Virus record (IMG/VR): IMGVR_UViG_3300046517_002304
Location: 372,001-436,000 of that record
DNA: 64,000 nucleotides
Source of the DNA: a virus
Strand: one strand, 5' to 3'
Shown: in pieces, positions 7,714-15,832 of the stretch
Position numbering within the stretch: position 1 is the stretch's first letter
Layout: the number at the start of each line of letters is the position of its first letter
Notes under the pieces: generated by a model
What the model was told of the DNA's origin: nothing
Databases searched by the model: none
What the model saw: the letters and a program-made list of their open reading frames with translations, nothing else
Made by a program: the position numbers and the translations under genes

Positions 7714-8106
7714 TTACGGCCTACCAAGGCTGACCCATTTTTTATACAAGTCATCCATTTGTTTTCTAGTTTGAGACTTACCTTCGCATCCTATTAACTC
7801 AAGCGTTTCAAGAATTTTACTAATATGCTTCCACATTAAATGTTTTTGATCACCGAACATAAATTTTGGCGTAAGATTAGTTCTAATACATTTACTTTTC
7901 TTTTTCCCCCTGTACGCATAATCAATGCTAACTCCGTGGTCCGTAATAACGACTGCGGCTGGGGTTTTGTCTACCAACACATAGCACTCATAATAATAAT
8001 CATTAACTTCACCGCTGTCTTGGGACCAATAATGAACAACGTCCTTGCCAAATTTACTTTTGGCAAAGTATGGATTTTTCGGTTCGTAGTAAGGTCTAAT
8101 CTTCAT
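7714..8106 (-). CDS. Hypothetical protein
   Basis: 130 aa. The ATG at 8106 overlaps the upstream TGA (ATGA) and lies five bases after AGGA; another ATG lies at 8112. Tyr- and Lys-rich, mixed alpha/beta, ending in a helical region (QTRKQMDDLYKKW). No family recognised. Confidence 0.7.
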   Translation of the reverse strand: MKIRPYYEPKNPYFAKSKFGKDVVHYWSQDSGEVNDYYYECYVLVDKTPAAVVITDHGVSIDYAYRGKKKSKCIRTNLTPKFMFGDQKHLMWKHISKILETLELIGCEGKSQTRKQMDDLYKKWVSLGRP

Positions 8107-8354
8107 TGCCATCCTGCTTCGGGCAAAGCAGCAGTAGTCCTACAAGTATTTGCTAAACGAAGTAACGCCATTTCCTCACCGTCAGCGTCAATATTATCTC
8201 TCATAACACCCATAATATCAGCCAACTCATTTCCAGTTAAAACAATTAGTCCGCCTGGACCTGGCTTCGTAATAGTAATTATAGAAAAATCATCAGAAAA
8301 GTTAACAAGCATATTCTTTCGCTTATGCAAACCATCAAAAATTGGATTGTTCAT
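8103..8354 (-). CDS. Hypothetical protein
   Basis: 83 aa. Start at 8354 chosen because it overlaps the zinc-ribbon gene's stop (ATGA). Its opening MNNPIFDGL resembles an abortive 10-codon frame MNNPNGEFNR at 8502-8534, hinting at a local duplication. Function unknown. Confidence 0.7.
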   Translation of the reverse strand: MNNPIFDGLHKRKNMLVNFSDDFSIITITKPGPGGLIVLTGNELADIMGVMRDNIDADGEEMALLRLANTCRTTAALPEAGWQ

Positions 8355-8521
8355 GCGTATATCCAATCGCAAGGTGGTGGAGTTCTTCTAGCTACTGGTG
8401 CTCCGCATGTTTGGCATCTCTCCGCACGATAATCTTTTGAATCTAGACGACGAGCGCAATATTTGCAAGCACTACTCTTAAGGAGCGAAGTCTTTTCTGT
8501 TTTATCTATTAAATTCGCCAT
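8351..8521 (-). CDS. Small zinc-ribbon protein
   Basis: 56 aa, read directly. Two CxxC knuckles (CKYC at 19-22 and CQTC at 36-39) 13 residues apart form a treble-clef or ribbon zinc site. Such mini-ribbons often bind DNA, RNA or polymerase. No ribosome site directly precedes this ATG; translation may restart after the 10-codon frame just upstream, which has AGGA. Confidence 0.6.
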   Translation of the reverse strand: MANLIDKTEKTSLLKSSACKYCARRLDSKDYRAERCQTCGAPVARRTPPPCDWIYA

Positions 8522-8543
8522 TTGGATTATTCATGTTGGTCCT

Positions 8544-8555
8544 ATGGATAACTAA
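8544..8555 (-). repeat. Intercistronic repeat element
   Basis: ATGGATAACTAA on the plus strand; supplies the TAG stop of the upstream gene and is followed by AGGA and an ATG. Confidence 0.8.
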
Positions 8556-8836
8556 CTTTTAGAAATGACATCTATCATTTCTTGAATTTTTCTTAAAGCA
8601 ATCAGCTTAGTACTTTTAATAATTTCATCTAAAATTTCTTGAGTCAAATCATTTGGCACATCAACGGTTGCCGATATCCTAATGCCTCTATCATCAAATT
8701 CAAATCTAGACACGTTGCCGAAAGTTCCATTAAAGTGAATGGCAATACCACTCCTACAAAAGAAACCGTAAAGCTCGTTAAACTCAAATCCGTTTTGAAT
8801 GAGTAATTCGGCGGTTGATTTTTGAATGTATGGCAT
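8552..8836 (-). CDS. Hypothetical protein of the 'GF' family
   Basis: 94 aa; helix plus NGF (AELLIQNGFEFNELYGF), beta core, then a C-terminal helical region (LTQEILDEIIKSTKLIALRK) closely matching its neighbour at 8845, so the two are recent tandem paralogues. Function unknown. Confidence 0.75.
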   Translation of the reverse strand: MPYIQKSTAELLIQNGFEFNELYGFFCRSGIAIHFNGTFGNVSRFEFDDRGIRISATVDVPNDLTQEILDEIIKSTKLIALRKIQEMIDVISKS

Positions 8837-8848
8837 ATGGATAACTAA
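8837..8848 (-). repeat. Intercistronic repeat element
   Basis: ATGGATAACTAA on the plus strand, between the two tandem GF-family genes. Confidence 0.8.
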
Positions 8849-9135
8849 GCCTTTGGGAGGACTTTCAATATATCTTCAATTTGATTTAAAGCACCTTTTT
8901 TCAATGCGTTGATAATTTCGTTTAGATCGTCTTGCGACAATTCATTCTTCTCAAAGTGATGATTTACTTTTACAGCTATATCCCCTGATTTAATTTTTAA
9001 TGTCGCCAGATTTCCTTTACCAGACCAAGGGAATCTAATAAACACATAGCCTTTCCGGTAGGCTTCATCTGGGTTGATGTTTATTACGTGCTTATAACCG
9101 TTTTGCGAGAGCAAATCATGTGTTTCAGGGTTCAC
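8845..9135 (-). CDS. Hypothetical protein of the 'GF' family (GTG start)
   Basis: 96 aa starting GTG at 9133-9135, overlapping the upstream TGA as GTGA. HDLLSQNGYKHV at the N-terminus and LSQDDLNEIINALKKGALNQ near the C-terminus align with the gene at 8552. Function unknown. Confidence 0.72.
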   Translation of the reverse strand: MNPETHDLLSQNGYKHVININPDEAYRKGYVFIRFPWSGKGNLATLKIKSGDIAVKVNHHFEKNELSQDDLNEIINALKKGALNQIEDILKVLPKA

Positions 9136-9470
9136 CAGACGTACTCCCTATAAATTAATTCATATGGATTCTGAATAACTTTTCGGCCAAACAATTTCAA
9201 CATAGCTATTTGATCTTCTGGGTCAACACCTTCTTTTTCTACAATATCCTTAATTTCTTGCCGCTTTGTACTTGGAATGCGTGTAGAGAAAAATGCCCAC
9301 AAAGTTTTTGAGAAATAAGCTTTGTGGAAATCTGAAAACTCGGGACCGATTGCGGTAAGGCCAAGTTTATAAAAACCTTGATCGTAATCAAAAAACCAAG
9401 CGCCATCAAAAGGAGTAAGCCATCCTACAATATGCTCGTTGTATTTAAGAGTAAATTCATAACGCTGCAT
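9132..9470 (-). CDS. Hypothetical protein
   Basis: 112 aa with aromatic beta strands in the first half (GWLTPFDGAWFFDYDQGFY) and a helical second half. It resembles HipA N-terminal-like 'G-x-L....g.w.F.Y...y' strands, but the match is too weak to name. Three bases separate it from the upstream stop. Confidence 0.7.
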   Translation of the reverse strand: MQRYEFTLKYNEHIVGWLTPFDGAWFFDYDQGFYKLGLTAIGPEFSDFHKAYFSKTLWAFFSTRIPSTKRQEIKDIVEKEGVDPEDQIAMLKLFGRKVIQNPYELIYREYVW

Positions 9471-9472
9471 GA

Positions 9473-9820
9473 TTATTCACCGTTCAACTTACGAAGTGCT
9501 TTATTAATTAATTCTGCTCCATCAGCATTCGGTCCAGCATGTCTAGCAGCTTCCATTAACCTATCTACTTCACTCATTTTAGCGCGTTGTGCAGTCACCC
9601 ATTCTTTTGTTATCGGAACTAAGCGACCCGTTCTGCCGGGTTCATACTCGTCAGTTTGACGATATCCCATATCCTTTAGTCCTTGATAATATTCATTAAT
9701 CTTCTGGATGTAAGCATGGCCAGCATCTGGGAATTTACGTAACGTGGCATTCCATCTTGCGTTGTCTAATATCCTCTTATACTTCTTGCGCCACTTACGG
9801 GCATCTTCAATGGTTCCCAT
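9473..9820 (-). CDS. Helical basic protein
   Basis: 115 aa, mostly helical and basic (ARKWRKKYKRIL). No family recognised. Closely spaced with both neighbours. Confidence 0.7.
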   Translation of the reverse strand: MGTIEDARKWRKKYKRILDNARWNATLRKFPDAGHAYIQKINEYYQGLKDMGYRQTDEYEPGRTGRLVPITKEWVTAQRAKMSEVDRLMEAARHAGPNADGAELINKALRKLNGE

Positions 9821-9823
9821 ATA

Positions 9824-10111
9824 TCACCAGTTGTTTTCTTTAGCAACGATAGCGTACATTTTATCCATTTCAATCATTAATAATGCTGCTTTAGCGTTAG
9901 CGGCGATATTCGGATATTGCTCTAAATCATCCATAAAAAAAGCACCCCAAAACCATCCATATGCAATAAAGATGAAAGGGTCTTTTTTTGTCGGAGATGA
10001 TGAATAAAAATAATCTTCGCATAGCCTTCGCATAATGGATTCTGATTTTCTATTACGCCATCCTAAAGACTTAGCGTAAGAAACAAGGAATGCTTTAATC
10101 CATTGATCCAT
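9824..10111 (-). CDS. Hypothetical protein
   Basis: 95 aa, aromatic-rich (IAYGWFWGAFFMDDLEQYP) with a helical end. GAGATAA precedes the ATG. Function unknown. Confidence 0.7.
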   Translation of the reverse strand: MDQWIKAFLVSYAKSLGWRNRKSESIMRRLCEDYFYSSSPTKKDPFIFIAYGWFWGAFFMDDLEQYPNIAANAKAALLMIEMDKMYAIVAKENNW

Positions 10112-10115
10112 GATT

Positions 10116-10604
10116 TTATCTCAGTAGGAAGTTGCTGACACGGACAAATAACTCATCAAAGCTATTCGCAACCGTCACATCTGGTCGCTCTAATCTCATC
10201 TGATGGAATACATCAAATTTTCTTTTATAATCAGGATGACAACCTACAAATAAATAACGGCTTCTGTCAGTACAGCATTTCCCTAACTCAAATAAGGTAA
10301 TCGGACATAATGTTTCGCCGCAGAACCAAAATAATCTAGCAAAAGAAGTACCGATTCTCTCATACTCCCATTCAATCTGTTTACGCGAAATCTCTGGATC
10401 GTGAATATTCCAATCCGGCCTGCGCGGGTTAATTAAAGATAATTTAAAGTGAGGATTACTCTTATGTTTTTCATCACATGAAGGACTAAGCTTTGAAATG
10501 AATTCGCTTTGCCAATCACCACATCCAGTAATTCCGCCACCTAAGAAAAGGCAACGATGATTCAAGTATTCTTGATCGTTATCGGGTGATGTAAAGACTT
10601 TCAT
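10116..10604 (-). CDS. Nucleoside 2-deoxyribosyltransferase-like protein
   Basis: 162 aa. The order FLGGGITGCGDWQSEF, LINPRRPDW, a KQIEWEYERI helix and LFWFCGETLCPITLFELG follows the small NDT-like fold (GSI..G..W; NP.R.dW; Q..WE...l; i..w......pit.lElG). Members cleave or exchange N-glycosidic bonds of nucleosides; phage versions often lie in nucleotide-salvage loci. The Glu of ITLFELG corresponds to the catalytic-site region. AAGGTGAG precedes the ATG. Could instead bind a nucleotide without cleaving it. Confidence 0.72.
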   Translation of the reverse strand: MKVFTSPDNDQEYLNHRCLFLGGGITGCGDWQSEFISKLSPSCDEKHKSNPHFKLSLINPRRPDWNIHDPEISRKQIEWEYERIGTSFARLFWFCGETLCPITLFELGKCCTDRSRYLFVGCHPDYKRKFDVFHQMRLERPDVTVANSFDELFVRVSNFLLR

Positions 10605-10612
10605 TGCTCACC

Positions 10613-11164
10613 TTATGCTATCAGGGCCTCTTCACATTCGCGGCGGTCATACTCTATACGCTCATATGTCCAGCTACCAAACATCTCTATAATTTCTTCT
10701 CTTCTATTCTTAAACGCAACAAATAAAGAATCGGCCTTATACCAATACTTTAGAGCATAATTTGATGTTTCTTTAACATATCGAAAATCATAGGTGTTCC
10801 GAATACGATCCGCCATTTTAATAACAATCGCCCGGACAGACTTGGTTGCAAAACTAGCGATATATTCTGCTTTTTGTTGTGGAACCGACTTATCACTGCT
10901 CAAATCTGGAATGAATGTAATTTCATTTAAAACTAACATTCCAGTATCCCCTAATATGGTCTTTAATCTAGCCGTATAAATCCCAGGCTTGCTTTCTTCA
11001 ACGTCATGTAGAGGCGATACGCTCAACGTAATTGTATCTGTAACTCCCCACCGGCGAAGCAAAGCTGCGACTTCATAACAATGACTGACATAAGGAATTT
11101 CGCTTCCTGAGCGAAATTCTCCTTCGTGTGCTTCAAAAGCAAGTTTAAATTCTTCTTGTAGCAT
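10613..11164 (-). CDS. HD-domain hydrolase, MESH1/SpoT-like
   Basis: 183 aa from the ATG at 11164 (TAATG with the upstream stop, AGGA seven bases before). The order H13, H28 (PYVSHCYEV), HD53-54 (PLHDVEE) and KMADRIRN (Asp119) matches the metal ligands of small alarmone hydrolases, which cleave the 3'-pyrophosphate of (p)ppGpp or phosphate of NADPH (MESH1). In a phage it could blunt the stringent response. The substrate is inferred from family. Confidence 0.8.
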   Translation of the reverse strand: MLQEEFKLAFEAHEGEFRSGSEIPYVSHCYEVAALLRRWGVTDTITLSVSPLHDVEESKPGIYTARLKTILGDTGMLVLNEITFIPDLSSDKSVPQQKAEYIASFATKSVRAIVIKMADRIRNTYDFRYVKETSNYALKYWYKADSLFVAFKNRREEIIEMFGSWTYERIEYDRRECEEALIA

Positions 11165-11517
11165 TATTGTCCTATCCACACCGCACAACCAGCATAAATA
11201 TCATCATCTGTTCCAAAAATCTTATCAGGACCAGCCGATATGACTTCGCAATGTCTTAGAGCAGAACCATCAAGTTTAATTTTGAAAAAAGTACCCCAAG
11301 GATCATGCTGTTTTAAATCCATAAGAACGCTTTCATTCTTGCCATTAAATGAAAGAGCGATATACTGAGTTAATTCCTTAGTAGCCTCAATCTGCACCTG
11401 TTCCCGTCTTTGCAACTGGATACTAAGACAAACATAAACGCCGGAAAGACCTGCTGTAATAAAAAATGCTGCACCTAAAAGGACACATAACATTTCATGT
11501 TTACCGAGATTCATCAT
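11164..11517 (-). CDS. Membrane-anchored protein with GspG-like C-terminus
   Basis: 117 aa. One N-terminal transmembrane helix (about residues 10-31), then a small extracytoplasmic domain with DPWGTFFKI and SAGPDKIFGTDDDI. The last two motifs are hallmark sequences of the type II secretion major pseudopilin (GspG), where the Asp-rich loop binds calcium. No prepilin peptidase G-xxxx-E site is visible, so it is probably a tethered domain and not a pilin. TAGGAG precedes the two adjacent ATG codons. Confidence 0.7.
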   Translation of the reverse strand: MMNLGKHEMLCVLLGAAFFITAGLSGVYVCLSIQLQRREQVQIEATKELTQYIALSFNGKNESVLMDLKQHDPWGTFFKIKLDGSALRHCEVISAGPDKIFGTDDDIYAGCAVWIGQ

Positions 11518-11526
11518 TTTACTCCT

Positions 11527-11537
11527 ATGGATAACTA
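11527..11537 (-). repeat. Intercistronic repeat element
   Basis: ATGGATAACTA on the plus strand followed, in sense, by AGGAG and the pseudopilin-like gene. The element also provides the last codon and stop region of the upstream gene. Confidence 0.8.
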
Positions 11538-11756
11538 TACTTTGTTCTCAAGCACCATTTTTTTAATTTTAAACCAAAGGCGTCTTGGCCACGACCATTC
11601 ATACTGAAACATATCATGACATTGATAATGAGATTTTTCACCGTTTGCGAATGTAAATACAAACATTGTATCTTTATATCTGATCGTCTTACCACAATAC
11701 TGGCAAACTGCTGCATTATGGTTAGTAACAATAAACTTGACTTTGCCTACTCGCAT
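11535..11756 (-). CDS. Small zinc-finger protein
   Basis: 73 aa with CQYC at 18-21 and HYQC 20 residues later, a C2HC treble-clef arrangement as in LIM/PARP-like fingers. The C-terminus is a basic amphipathic helix. Probably DNA- or protein-binding. No clear ribosome site. Confidence 0.65.
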   Translation of the reverse strand: MRVGKVKFIVTNHNAAVCQYCGKTIRYKDTMFVFTFANGEKSHYQCHDMFQYEWSWPRRLWFKIKKMVLENKV

Positions 11757-11765
11757 GGTAATCGC

Positions 11766-12071
11766 TTATAATGTTGATCTATATTTTTCTAAAAAAGCCT
11801 TACCGAAACATGTCAATCTGTAGGTCTGCACATAGTTAGCAAACTCGCCAACATTCGAATAAATTTTATCCGGAACAACAAGCGGATCAGGATCTGCTGT
11901 AGCCCGCAGATTGGCCTTCGGTCGTAACCCGATGACCCGATGCCTCTTGCCACCACATGTTATGGTCTTTGGACATTTATCATCAGAACGACGAATATAA
12001 AAAAGAACGGCTGGACCCTTTTCAAACTGCTCAAGCGCTTCAATGAGTTTTGGCTTTTTTATCGTTTTCAT
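11766..12071 (-). CDS. Hypothetical protein
   Basis: 101 aa from the ATG at 12071, preceded by GAAGAG; an in-frame ATG at 12098 would lengthen an already large overlap with the upstream gene (32 bases). Residues LEQFEKGPAVLFYIRR mirror KPGICLFLVRR in the upstream gene, so the two may be related. Function unknown. Confidence 0.6.
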   Translation of the reverse strand: MKTIKKPKLIEALEQFEKGPAVLFYIRRSDDKCPKTITCGGKRHRVIGLRPKANLRATADPDPLVVPDKIYSNVGEFANYVQTYRLTCFGKAFLEKYRSTL

Positions 12072-12435
12072 TTTTGACAAACTCTTCGTTTTTTGCATGT
12101 TGTTTTTTAAAAAACTCTTCGTGCTGCTTAATGAAATCTGGATTCGGCAGAAGTTTCTGAATATCTGTCCATTCTGGAGGAACTCCTTTATCTCGCATAT
12201 AGACCATAGTCCCCCAAGCAGCAGCGTGAATTCTAAGCCAAGTTTCTTCAGAATGCTGGTTCCGGATTGACTCTTTTCTGTTATCTGAAATTCCTAGTTG
12301 TCTTGCAGCTTCATGGCAAAGAATGGTCCACGCTGGATTCTCTAACCTACGAACGAGAAATAAACAAATTCCCGGCTTTTCATCCATTAATTTTAAGAAA
12401 GCTTCTCGTTCGGTATAGTGATTAGGGATGGTCAT
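12040..12435 (-). CDS. Hypothetical protein with charged C-terminus
   Basis: 131 aa; soluble helical domain then a Lys/Glu/His-rich tail (KKQHAKNEEFVKNENDKK). ATG overlaps the endonuclease gene's stop by one base. Function unknown. Confidence 0.7.
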   Translation of the reverse strand: MTIPNHYTEREAFLKLMDEKPGICLFLVRRLENPAWTILCHEAARQLGISDNRKESIRNQHSEETWLRIHAAAWGTMVYMRDKGVPPEWTDIQKLLPNPDFIKQHEEFFKKQHAKNEEFVKNENDKKAKTH

Positions 12436-13763
12436 TATACCGAACCACCATTCTTTTGTCCAGCCAGTTTTTCTTGAAAATCTCTCTTGAGTTGCTTAAA
12501 TTTTTCTGGATTGGTTTCGCCGGAATCTCGCAATTGTTCAGCTAACTTACGGATTGTTATGGCGTCTTGTTTGTTTTTGTAATGGCCAAGATTAATATTG
12601 GTATAATATACTTGAATTCTAGAACGCCATAAACCATTCTTATACTCAGATACTCCGCTAAATCCAGAATTATTATTATAAGGTATATCTTGATCCTTTT
12701 TAAGATTTAAATTAAGACATCCCCAATTCTTGCCATTATAAATATCTCCAATTGTTGTAGGCGAAACATTATATTCAGACGCTATTTCTGCAATCGGCCT
12801 TTTGTTAGTCAAATGTTTGGCAATTTCAAGAACTTGGCTCTCGTTCAACAATGATAATGGATGGGTTTCTCCAAACATTTTAATAGGATGAATATAATGA
12901 CTAATATCTACTTTGTATAATACATCTTGCGTTGGTATAAACTCACGAATCATGTCTAAAAAATAAAGATAAGAAGAAGAGCCAATGCGAATAGCAGGAC
13001 ATTCTTTTGTTTTAAATGCACCTTTTTTATGATAAACATTACAATTTGTAATACCCATCTTTTTTAATTTATTGACAAGTATTTCAACTTCCGTAAAACT
13101 AAAACCATCTGTATGAAGTTTGGCATATCGTTGCTCTGAATTGTTTTCGCCATCATCACAAAACCATACGGCAACAATTCTAGGATTAAGCACTAAATTG
13201 TCGGGAACTATTTTAATTCTTCTCCCAATAGCGTTAAAAACATAGGAGTCATGGCCATCTCTTTGGTACCATGCTCGTTCTATGGCTGAAAATAATGGAT
13301 GATTTATTGTATGTATCGTACACGTTCCATTATCATAAATTGCTCTGCCATTTATGAAATGTGGCTTTGCAGCTAAACTTACCATCGTAAATTTTGATGA
13401 AAATGGCATTAAAGCATCAAATTTCCACTTTAAATAGTGTTGTTGTAGTAATCCATGCCTTTCGCAAAAATGAGAATTACAGCTTGTATGCTGTAACTTA
13501 GCACATGTTCCGTCTCCTAACATAGAGCCAGTAAGAATATCTGCTTGCAATTCTGAAAACTTATTAGGAATATCAACATTCTTCCATCTGGCACACTTAA
13601 GCGGTAATATTACACTATTTTCACTATCTCTAATTTTGTTAATTCTACCTAGTAGGTTAGCAAAAGTAATGCCAAAATAATCGGCAGATTGCTGCCTTGT
13701 ATGATTTAAGTAATAACTTGCAAATATTTCGTCACTGATTTCGGCAGATAATGATTTATCCAT
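12435..13763 (-). CDS. LAGLIDADG homing endonuclease with HTH and AP2-like domains
   Basis: 442 aa, freestanding. N-terminal HTH-like segment (QQSADYFGITFANLLGRI), a two-motif LAGLIDADG core (LTGSMLGDG at 77-85 and VAVWFCDDG at 197-205, each with the active-site Asp), then an HTH (IAEIASEYNVSPTTIGDIY) and an AP2-like DNA-binding module near 383-430 (GFSGVSEYKNGLWRSRIQV ... NLGHYK). It would cleave a long DNA site and spread its own locus. No intron or intein border is evident around it, and there is no ribosome site, so it is probably an independently inserted gene. Confidence 0.88.
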   Translation of the reverse strand: MDKSLSAEISDEIFASYYLNHTRQQSADYFGITFANLLGRINKIRDSENSVILPLKCARWKNVDIPNKFSELQADILTGSMLGDGTCAKLQHTSCNSHFCERHGLLQQHYLKWKFDALMPFSSKFTMVSLAAKPHFINGRAIYDNGTCTIHTINHPLFSAIERAWYQRDGHDSYVFNAIGRRIKIVPDNLVLNPRIVAVWFCDDGENNSEQRYAKLHTDGFSFTEVEILVNKLKKMGITNCNVYHKKGAFKTKECPAIRIGSSSYLYFLDMIREFIPTQDVLYKVDISHYIHPIKMFGETHPLSLLNESQVLEIAKHLTNKRPIAEIASEYNVSPTTIGDIYNGKNWGCLNLNLKKDQDIPYNNNSGFSGVSEYKNGLWRSRIQVYYTNINLGHYKNKQDAITIRKLAEQLRDSGETNPEKFKQLKRDFQEKLAGQKNGGSV

Positions 13764-13777
13764 ATAAAATACACATT

Positions 13778-14242
13778 CTAATTACTCTGTCCATCAATAA
13801 TTTCTTTAATCCTTGGACCGACAAATCCAGGCGGTTTAATCAATTTCCCGTCGCTACGACGAGAACTGCCTTCGCTGAATTTCGATAAATTATTAGAATC
13901 CACTTCGTCAACAATACTCTGATCAGCCAACCCAAAGCTAGATAACATACCTGTATTCACAACCCCGATGTCTGCAAAACCATCGGCCACTTGCTCTATG
14001 TCTGGCTCTGATGCAATCTCAAACCCGAGGTTTTCAATACGCAATTCTACTTTATTACCTCTGTCAAATACGACTACACCAAGACCGCGCCGGACAGTTT
14101 CGAGCAATTCTTCAAGTAATAAATTTGCCCTTAATAAAACTGTTTCAGAATTTGGTATACTAGGACTGAGTGGCACATCCTGTCCAGCTAAAGCCATAAA
14201 CTTTTCTACTTGAACTTGATGATATGATTTAACTCTGCTCAT
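13778..14242 (-). CDS. MazG-like nucleotide pyrophosphohydrolase
   Basis: 154 aa. An all-helical PRA-PH/MazG-like protein: HQVQVEKFMALAGQ, LRANLLLEELLET (metal-binding Glu pair), VADGFADIGVV (Asp in the second metal helix) and KFSEG...DGKLIKPPGF at the end, the usual phage form. Family members hydrolyse (d)NTPs to NMP and PPi. AAGGAG precedes the ATG. It is the first gene of the minus-strand transcript diverging from the cupin. Confidence 0.85.
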   Translation of the reverse strand: MSRVKSYHQVQVEKFMALAGQDVPLSPSIPNSETVLLRANLLLEELLETVRRGLGVVVFDRGNKVELRIENLGFEIASEPDIEQVADGFADIGVVNTGMLSSFGLADQSIVDEVDSNNLSKFSEGSSRRSDGKLIKPPGFVGPRIKEIIDGQSN

Positions 14243-14286
14243 TAAAATAATCTCCTTAAACTATAATAGTATATCGGATAAAATAC
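14243..14286. promoter_or_regulatory. Divergent promoter region
   Basis: The 44 bases between the MazG-like gene and the plus-strand cupin hold ATAATAGTATA and TAAAAT (14279-14284), which sits two bases before the cupin ATG. No good -35 is visible. The position implies a leaderless or very short plus-strand transcript. Confidence 0.4.
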
Positions 14287-14724
14287 ATGACATCTTTAAA
14301 CAATATTTCAAATTTAGAATTTATACCAAAAGGATGGGGCAGTGAACAAATAGTCACTAACACAAATCTCTATTGTCAAAAAATATTAACTATTAATCAA
14401 GACAAAAAAATATCAACCCACTTCCATCGATTGAAAACGGAGCATTTTTTATTGGTGTCCGATAGCGAAGTAGAGCTAATAATATATGAAAACGAAGATA
14501 TCGATAAGTATCTTTTAAACTGGGAAACTCTCTATAACGGCCTGCCAAATCTTCCAAGTCAATATGAAAAACCAAAAATTATTACAATGAAACAATGGGA
14601 TAGTATCCTGATACCTATCGGACTAAGACATACGGCAAAATCATTAATTAATAATGCGGTAATTATCGAATGCTCTACATTCCACCAGGACTCAGACTCA
14701 TATCGGATTTTAAAAGGAGATTAG
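14287..14724 (+). CDS. Cupin-fold protein, sugar-isomerase-like
   Basis: 145 aa, one of five plus-strand genes. GWGSEQIV, STHFHRLKTEHFL and IPIGLRHTAKS give the two cupin motifs with His/His/Glu and a later His as metal ligands; HQDSDSYRI at the end is usual in phosphomannose-isomerase-type cupins. It may act on a sugar phosphate or nucleotide sugar, or only bind one. No ribosome site precedes the ATG. Its stop overlaps the convergent gene by four bases. Confidence 0.78.
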   Translation: MTSLNNISNLEFIPKGWGSEQIVTNTNLYCQKILTINQDKKISTHFHRLKTEHFLLVSDSEVELIIYENEDIDKYLLNWETLYNGLPNLPSQYEKPKIITMKQWDSILIPIGLRHTAKSLINNAVIIECSTFHQDSDSYRILKGD

Positions 14725-15026
14725 CTCAATTTAATATGGCCTACACCAGTAATTATTTTGCCAAATTTTTGGCAATACCCATTCTTAAGACTTTCATCTG
14801 GCTCAAAAATCGCTATTACGTGACTTTTACTAATCTTTAACTCAGTTGGATCTTCGCCAGCAAGCAAGCAAACCGGAACAAAGCTGATTCCCATACCCCC
14901 GGGCGCTTCGGCGATCAACGGCCTAATAGGGTTCTTTAAAACCCATGCATTAGAATCCAACAAATCTTCTTCGACATCTGCAAGCCATTCATTACCACTT
15001 ACTAAATGCAGTATCTTCACGCTCAT
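14721..15026 (-). CDS. Sm-like fold phage protein
   Basis: 101 aa. The order VKILHLVSGNEWLADVEED, a proline-containing VLKNPIRPLI strand, IKLS-type ends and an FGKIITG close resembles a widespread phage family predicted to have an Sm/Hfq-like barrel. RNA binding is inference. AAAAAGGAGA precedes the ATG. Confidence 0.6.
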   Translation of the reverse strand: MSVKILHLVSGNEWLADVEEDLLDSNAWVLKNPIRPLIAEAPGGMGISFVPVCLLAGEDPTELKISKSHVIAIFEPDESLKNGYCQKFGKIITGVGHIKLS

Positions 15027-15050
15027 ATTATATCTCCTTTTTGTTTAATT

Positions 15051-15383
15051 TTACAGAACTTCTACTTTAACCCCGATTGCTTCTAGCGCCCCCATCAGAC
15101 GAACCATTATGTCTTTATAATAGTTCCTTCCGGTACCATGTTCATAGTCAATCTCAAAAATAACTTTAAATTTATAATCTTCTTGAGCAATTTCAATGTT
15201 GATCCAATGAAAATAGTCGCCAACACAGAACGATTCGGCCTTTTCTTGTCGGACTCCACCAGGATAGCAAACAGACGTTTCTTCAATCGTTCTGTAAAGA
15301 TCAGTATGCTCAAGCGCAATCTTCATCGCAGCTTGATATGTGTCATCATCGCTACATTTGACAATGTACTCACATTGCTTCAT
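15051..15383 (-). CDS. Hypothetical protein
   Basis: 110 aa, alpha/beta, acidic; AAGGAAAAGATC precedes the ATG. No family recognised. Confidence 0.7.
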   Translation of the reverse strand: MKQCEYIVKCSDDDTYQAAMKIALEHTDLYRTIEETSVCYPGGVRQEKAESFCVGDYFHWINIEIAQEDYKFKVIFEIDYEHGTGRNYYKDIMVRLMGALEAIGVKVEVL

Positions 15384-15393
15384 GATCTTTTCC

Positions 15394-15582
15394 TTAAATT
15401 ACCTTGTTGCCCGTTTGTGGCGGTATCATCACCTGAATTTCTCTATCCAGCTTATCAAATTCATCCATTAATTTATCTTGCTGTATGGCAATATGCCTTA
15501 ACTCTAAAGACTCGTAATCACCCAAAGGGGGCAAGCGCAATCCCCTTCTTCGTAATCGCCACGCTATTTCTGCCGTAATCAT
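15394..15582 (-). CDS. Small helical protein
   Basis: 62 aa from the ATG at 15582, after GAAGGAAG and the upstream stop. Amphipathic helices (DKLMDEFDKLDREIQ). Function unknown. Confidence 0.65.
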   Translation of the reverse strand: MITAEIAWRLRRRGLRLPPLGDYESLELRHIAIQQDKLMDEFDKLDREIQVMIPPQTGNKVI

Positions 15583-15584
15583 TT

Positions 15585-15830
15585 TTAGCTTCCTTCTACT
15601 TCTTTCCTTGCGTTTTCGTACCCCGTTCTCCATAATACATGCTGCATATTTGTTAACGGAGCGTTCTGAATATTGTTATACGGATGAAATTTATAAGGAT
15701 TATCTTTTAATTCCAACTCATTCCAATACGCTTCAACACCATCTAACGTTTGTTGCTCAACCCATAAATCGTACATTTTCACGGTAGTAAAAACTTGTCC
15801 ATTCATTTCATTATTAACATGAGGCAACAT
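15585..15830 (-). CDS. Hypothetical protein
   Basis: 81 aa from the ATG at 15830 just after the kptA stop; a longer frame into kptA exists but breaks the local pattern. Asn- and Trp-rich. Function unknown. Confidence 0.65.
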   Translation of the reverse strand: MLPHVNNEMNGQVFTTVKMYDLWVEQQTLDGVEAYWNELELKDNPYKFHPYNNIQNAPLTNMQHVLWRTGYENARKEVEGS

Positions 15831-15832
15831 AA

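Noticed and set aside
12435-13763. Intron or intein carrying the LAGLIDADG endonuclease
   Set aside because: The flanking genes are complete, with own starts and stops, so the gene is freestanding.
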